The notes beneath the pieces are model-generated. The model made no database searches. It was given only the letters and a program-made list of their open reading frames with translations, and had not been told where the DNA came from. Both the position numbers and the translations under genes were made by a program. This document shows, piece after piece, positions 60,996-64,000 of a stretch of DNA of 64,000 nt; position 1 is the first letter of the stretch; each line of letters begins with the position of its first letter. This DNA comes from an uncultured Bacteroidales bacterium (GTDB lineage Bacteria; Bacteroidota; Bacteroidia; Bacteroidales; P3), in NCBI GenBank assembly GCA_944320465.1, contig CALUHO010000001.1, forward strand, positions 62,001-126,000. The letters are read 5' to 3'.

Positions 60996-61820
60996 ATGAA
61001 GAGTTTGAAATATATCGGAATAGCGGTGCTGGCAGGAGTCGGGTTGCTGGCCGCCTCTTGCGACACGATTGAGGAAGGCGACCGTAAGCATGAGTATACC
61101 GGGCCGATTTCCAGTGAGAGGATGATTTTGCTGGAGGATTATACCGGGGTAAGATGCATCAATTGTCCGACCGCTGCGGCCGAGATTACACGCTTGCAGG
61201 AATTTTACGGCGATAACTTGATTGTGGTGGGTGTGTACCCTCTCCAGCCTACGGGCTTGACCATGCCTTATGATCCGAGCCGTGATCTGAGGACAGATGT
61301 GGCGCAGACATGGGCAAGCGCTTTTGCCATTGAACAATTTCCTATGGGGATGGTGAACAGGCAGGAAGTGACAGGCTACGCGGAATGGGGTGGCTCCATT
61401 GCCGAGGTTATCAGCGAAGGCCTCAATTATGTGAATCTTTCCGTTTCGGCCAGTCTGCCTACCGATACTACAATCGCGGTCAATGTGGAAGGCAGCTTTG
61501 TGGAAGATTATGAAGCAGACGGGGCTGTGAATATGATAACCATGATTCTGGAAGATAGCATAGTTGTACCCCAGCTTACGGGTTCGGGGGTTAATGGCGG
61601 CTATGTCCACAATCATGTATTGCGGGCAGTCATAGGTCCTGAATGGGGAAGCCAGGTGGCTTCGGAAGCTCCCGCTCGTGGGACAGCTTTTTCGGCATCT
61701 TTGACAGGTTCTGTCAATTCAGGGTGGCGGAAAAACAGATTGTCGGTAGTTGTGGCTATTGTGAATGCTTCGAGCCATGAAGTAATCCAGGCGGGCATTG
61801 TCCATTTGGGAGAAGAGTAG
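60996..61820 (+). CDS. Omp28-family lipoprotein
   Basis: The 274-residue product has a lipoprotein signal (GIAVLAGVGLLAASC, Cys22) and a thioredoxin-like Omp28 domain: LLEDYTGVRCINCPTAAAEI with a Cys54-x-x-Cys57 pair, then LIVVGVYPLQ. The C-terminal half is beta-sandwich (VSASLPTDTTIAVNVEGSF). Omp28 was first described as a surface antigen of Porphyromonas; the CxxC suggests redox or structural function. A good Shine-Dalgarno-like AGGAGGAGA precedes the ATG at 60996. Confidence 0.88.
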   Translation: MKSLKYIGIAVLAGVGLLAASCDTIEEGDRKHEYTGPISSERMILLEDYTGVRCINCPTAAAEITRLQEFYGDNLIVVGVYPLQPTGLTMPYDPSRDLRTDVAQTWASAFAIEQFPMGMVNRQEVTGYAEWGGSIAEVISEGLNYVNLSVSASLPTDTTIAVNVEGSFVEDYEADGAVNMITMILEDSIVVPQLTGSGVNGGYVHNHVLRAVIGPEWGSQVASEAPARGTAFSASLTGSVNSGWRKNRLSVVVAIVNASSHEVIQAGIVHLGEE

Positions 61821-61909
61821 GGCATTGATGCGGGATTTGTGCGGGTAATTTTCTCTGGGTAAGGGAATTTGTGTAGTATTATATAATTTTTAATTTTTAG
61901 TGTAAGAAA

Positions 61910-62641
61910 ATGAAAAGGTTTTTTGTTAGCGCGGCTGTGGCTGTATTGGGTGCAGGTATGGCCTTGGCTCAAAATTTCACAGTGAAAATCAATGATCAGG
62001 AAATGACTGACGGTTCTACGGTGCGCGTTGAGCAGGTGGTGGATCCCAATGACTGGAACACGTTGATGCTGCCGGCTCATTTGGCCTTGACTAATACGAC
62101 GGATGATGCCTTGACCGTTACCTCCTCTTTGTCTCCTGTAACGGAACTGGCGGACGGTGCTTTCTTTTCCGATTGCACAATGGGTAGCTGTATGCCTGGT
62201 TTTGATGGTAAAACCATATCCATACCTGGCGGTACGACCCTTTCCGACGATGCTGGTATAGCATGGGCATACGATTATACTCCTGCAACGGGTGATTACT
62301 CTCCCTGGTCTTTGAATATTACCTACGCGGACAACACAGGTTACAGTATCACTTGCACCATAGAGTTTGTGCCTCTTCAACCTTCGGCCAACGAAAGCTT
62401 GAATTCCGTGGCCATTGCCGCTTACCCCAATCCGGCATCGGATGAAGTTACTTTCAGCCTGGGCAATGTGAAGGATGGTTCCAAGCTTGTCCTGCGCGAC
62501 ATGAGCGGCCGCACGGTCAAGATGCTTGACGCGGAAGCCGAAGTCAGCATGGATTTGGACGGCCTTTCCGCCGGTGTTTACTTCTACAGCTTGGAAGAAA
62601 ACGGCAAGGCTGTTGTTACCCGTAAGCTTGTGGTTCGATAG
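61910..62641 (+). CDS. Secreted protein with T9SS type A sorting domain
   Basis: The 243-residue product has a signal peptide (SAAVAVLGAGMALAQ), a beta-sandwich domain (residues 20-160) with a likely disulfide pair in SDCTMGSCMPGF, and a sorting domain from residue 165: VAIAAYPNPASDEVTFSL, GLSAGVYFYSLEENG, ending TRKLVVR. It is the last gene of the envelope cluster, 89 bases behind the Omp28 gene. A strong terminator follows. Confidence 0.88.
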   Translation: MKRFFVSAAVAVLGAGMALAQNFTVKINDQEMTDGSTVRVEQVVDPNDWNTLMLPAHLALTNTTDDALTVTSSLSPVTELADGAFFSDCTMGSCMPGFDGKTISIPGGTTLSDDAGIAWAYDYTPATGDYSPWSLNITYADNTGYSITCTIEFVPLQPSANESLNSVAIAAYPNPASDEVTFSLGNVKDGSKLVLRDMSGRTVKMLDAEAEVSMDLDGLSAGVYFYSLEENGKAVVTRKLVVR

Positions 62642-62695
62642 TTCAGTTCACTCAAAAGCAGCGTCGATTGCTGCTTGTCTTTGACCTTTTATGGA

Positions 62696-62734
62696 AAACG
62701 GCATCGGAGAAAGTTTCTCTGATGCCGTTTTTTT
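62696..62734 (+). terminator. Intrinsic terminator after the T9SS protein
   Basis: AACGGCATCGGAGAAA pairs with TTTCTCTGATGCCGTT, followed by Ts. Confidence 0.92.
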
Positions 62735-62735
62735 A

Positions 62736-62780
62736 TTTCCAATTCTTTCCAATGTTTGCAATATTGGAAAGAATTGGAAA
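62736..62780. repeat. Perfect 18-bp inverted repeat
   Basis: TTTCCAATTCTTTCCAAT (62736-62753), a 9-base spacer and the exact complement (62763-62780). Each arm contains TTCCAAT twice. It lies between a terminator and the convergent MATE gene. Confidence 0.9.
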
Positions 62781-62870
62781 GGACATGGGGTAGTGTTTCA
62801 AACAGTGTGTCCGGAGATTGGGGAAAGCTTCATGTAACGAGGAGAAAATTTTCAAAGTCGAAGGTGACGC

Positions 62871-64000
62871 CTATGTCCGGGAATTGTGTTTCCCGAGCCG
62901 GACATGTCCCGGTTTAAGCCAGCGGCCCCGGAAGAGGCGGATGAGGAAGATGGTTCCCCGGAAACAGAGTTCGGCACACATGGCAATCCAGACCCCGCGC
63001 AAGCCCAGGACAGGAGCCAGCAGTGCGGCGAGGGAAAGGCGGACGGCCCAGATGCTGAACAGGTTCATGCAACTGGGGACAAGCGTGCTGCCAGCTCCCA
63101 CGAAAACCCCGTAAGACACGATGGCCGCTGCGAACATGGGTTCGGCAAAGGCTTCTATGCGCAAGACCTCGGCACCCAGTTGCTTGATTTCTTCCACCGG
63201 GCTGAGGATGCCCATCATCTGCGGGGCAGCCACGTACATGATAACTCCCATGAATGTCATCACTGCCATGCCCAGGCCTACTGTCATCCGGGCAAAGCCC
63301 CGCGTGAGCTTGTAACGGCCAGCCCCTAGGCTCTGCCCCACGATGGTCGTGGCAGCATCCGAGATACCGTAGCCTGGCATGTAGCAAAGGCTTTCGGCCG
63401 TGATGGCAAACGAGTTAGCTGCAATGGCAATCGTGCCGAGAGGGGCTACAATCACGGTGGACATGATTTGCGCCCCGCACATGACCGTGCGTTCGAGCGC
63501 CATCGGAAGCCCTATGCGCGATGCCCGGCTCAGGCAGCGTTTCTGAGGGCGGAAAAGAGAAAAAACAGGCCGGGTCTTGCCTCGGGCGAAACCGATTTCC
63601 TTGCCGATAGCCAGGGAAGAAGAGCGGAAACAGAGGAATGAACTCATGATGGCGGAAGTGCAAAAAATGGCCACGGCTGTACCCAAGGCCGCTCCTGCCA
63701 CTCCCATGCCTGCTCCCGGCATCTCGAATTGCCAAGCCCCTATGGAAAGCGTCCGGGTCGGGAAAATGAACAACATGTTGAATACCACGTCCAAGATGCA
63801 CATCAGCAAGCTTAGCAAGCTGGGGACGCGCATGTTCCCGCTGCATCGCAGCATGCTGCCTGACAGATAGTTCAATTGCAGGAACGGCAAGGATAGTGCG
63901 TAGATGGCAAAGTAGGACGAAGCGCCGGCATTGATGTCCTCGTTGCCGCCCAGCCATTCTGGCAGCGGGTTGCTGATGCCTACCCCGATTCCTGCCAGAC
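62871..64000 (-). CDS. MATE-family efflux transporter, 5' end outside the window
   Basis: The frame is open from 64000 down to the stop at 62871, so the N-terminal third or so is missing. The visible part has about nine membrane helices (LLSLLMCILDVVFNMLFIFP, GTAVAIFCTSAIMSSFL, AVMTFMGVIMYVAAPQMMGI) and MATE-type motifs (GISDAATTIVGQSLGAGRY, the second-repeat quinone/drug motif, and GLPMALERTVMCGAQIM). MATE pumps export drugs or flavonoids using sodium or proton gradients; the substrate is unknown. Confidence 0.9.
   Translation of the reverse strand, partial: LAGIGVGISNPLPEWLGGNEDINAGASSYFAIYALSLPFLQLNYLSGSMLRCSGNMRVPSLLSLLMCILDVVFNMLFIFPTRTLSIGAWQFEMPGAGMGVAGAALGTAVAIFCTSAIMSSFLCFRSSSLAIGKEIGFARGKTRPVFSLFRPQKRCLSRASRIGLPMALERTVMCGAQIMSTVIVAPLGTIAIAANSFAITAESLCYMPGYGISDAATTIVGQSLGAGRYKLTRGFARMTVGLGMAVMTFMGVIMYVAAPQMMGILSPVEEIKQLGAEVLRIEAFAEPMFAAAIVSYGVFVGAGSTLVPSCMNLFSIWAVRLSLAALLAPVLGLRGVWIAMCAELCFRGTIFLIRLFRGRWLKPGHVRLGKHNSRT

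Overview
This window comes from a Bacteroidota genome, almost certainly order Bacteroidales. The evidence is: type IX secretion C-terminal sorting domains on three exported proteins, a gingipain-type C25 protease, DUF4270 and Omp28 lipoproteins, a fused FeoA-FeoB, and promoters of the Bacteroidota form (TTTG, about 20 bases, TAnnTTTG) ahead of many genes. Most genes are housekeeping and look GC-balanced. Two stretches are visibly AT-richer and look acquired: the C25 protease (11938-13943) and the AlbA_2/ATPase regulator (35677-37365). No phage, integrase, transposase or CRISPR array was seen.

Layout. 1-2093: the end of an OmpA-like/TPR envelope protein and a decayed HicA-HicB toxin-antitoxin pair. 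2175-10224 (minus strand): radC, an AI-2E-family permease, rsgA, an MsbA-like ABC exporter, purB and nadB. 10716-14896: an exported, secreted or broken accessory block, with an S74-chaperone protein carrying a T9SS signal, a C25 protease whose tail is frameshifted, and a lipoprotein interrupted by an in-frame TGA. 15065-23728: prs, rplY, an AAA_14/DUF4143 ATPase, a HAD phosphatase, tRNA-CAU, a Zn/Cd-type P-ATPase with a Fur-like regulator, and an AAA-ATPase/PD-(D/E)XK protein. 24685-34483: aspartate aminotransferase, a TPR-like protein, secG, tRNA-Thr and tRNA-Pro, metK (with a SAM-II riboswitch candidate far upstream), dihydroorotase and an FG-GAP T9SS protein. 34542-48518: WbqC-like protein, AlbA_2 regulator, folK-dNK fusion, sppA, a beta-barrel, pyk, a stand-alone riboflavin kinase, recJ, a GT5-like synthase and a DUF4270 lipoprotein. 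49773-64000: feoAB, pepP, a beta-barrel, kbl, a FlK-like thioesterase, a THUMP methyltransferase homologue, a TlpA/DUF6029-like/Omp28/T9SS envelope cluster and a truncated MATE exporter.

The most distinctive feature is the density of non-coding repeats. A 197-bp palindromic MITE-like element has five copies (27946, 38823, 48788, 49424, 52247), four solo end-hairpins mostly just behind stop codons, and one decayed core. One copy overlaps a second, 403-bp element with 14-bp inverted ends. A separate 71-bp repeat occurs in inverted orientation at 26079 and 54784 with one mismatch; each copy ends in a complete Bacteroidota-type promoter pointing at aspC or kbl, so it behaves like a portable promoter. 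Related word-repeats fill the gaps at 24100-24600 and 56730-56970. I found no convincing new multi-gene defence or metabolic system; the repeat families, the candidate riboswitch and the domain fusions are the best leads.
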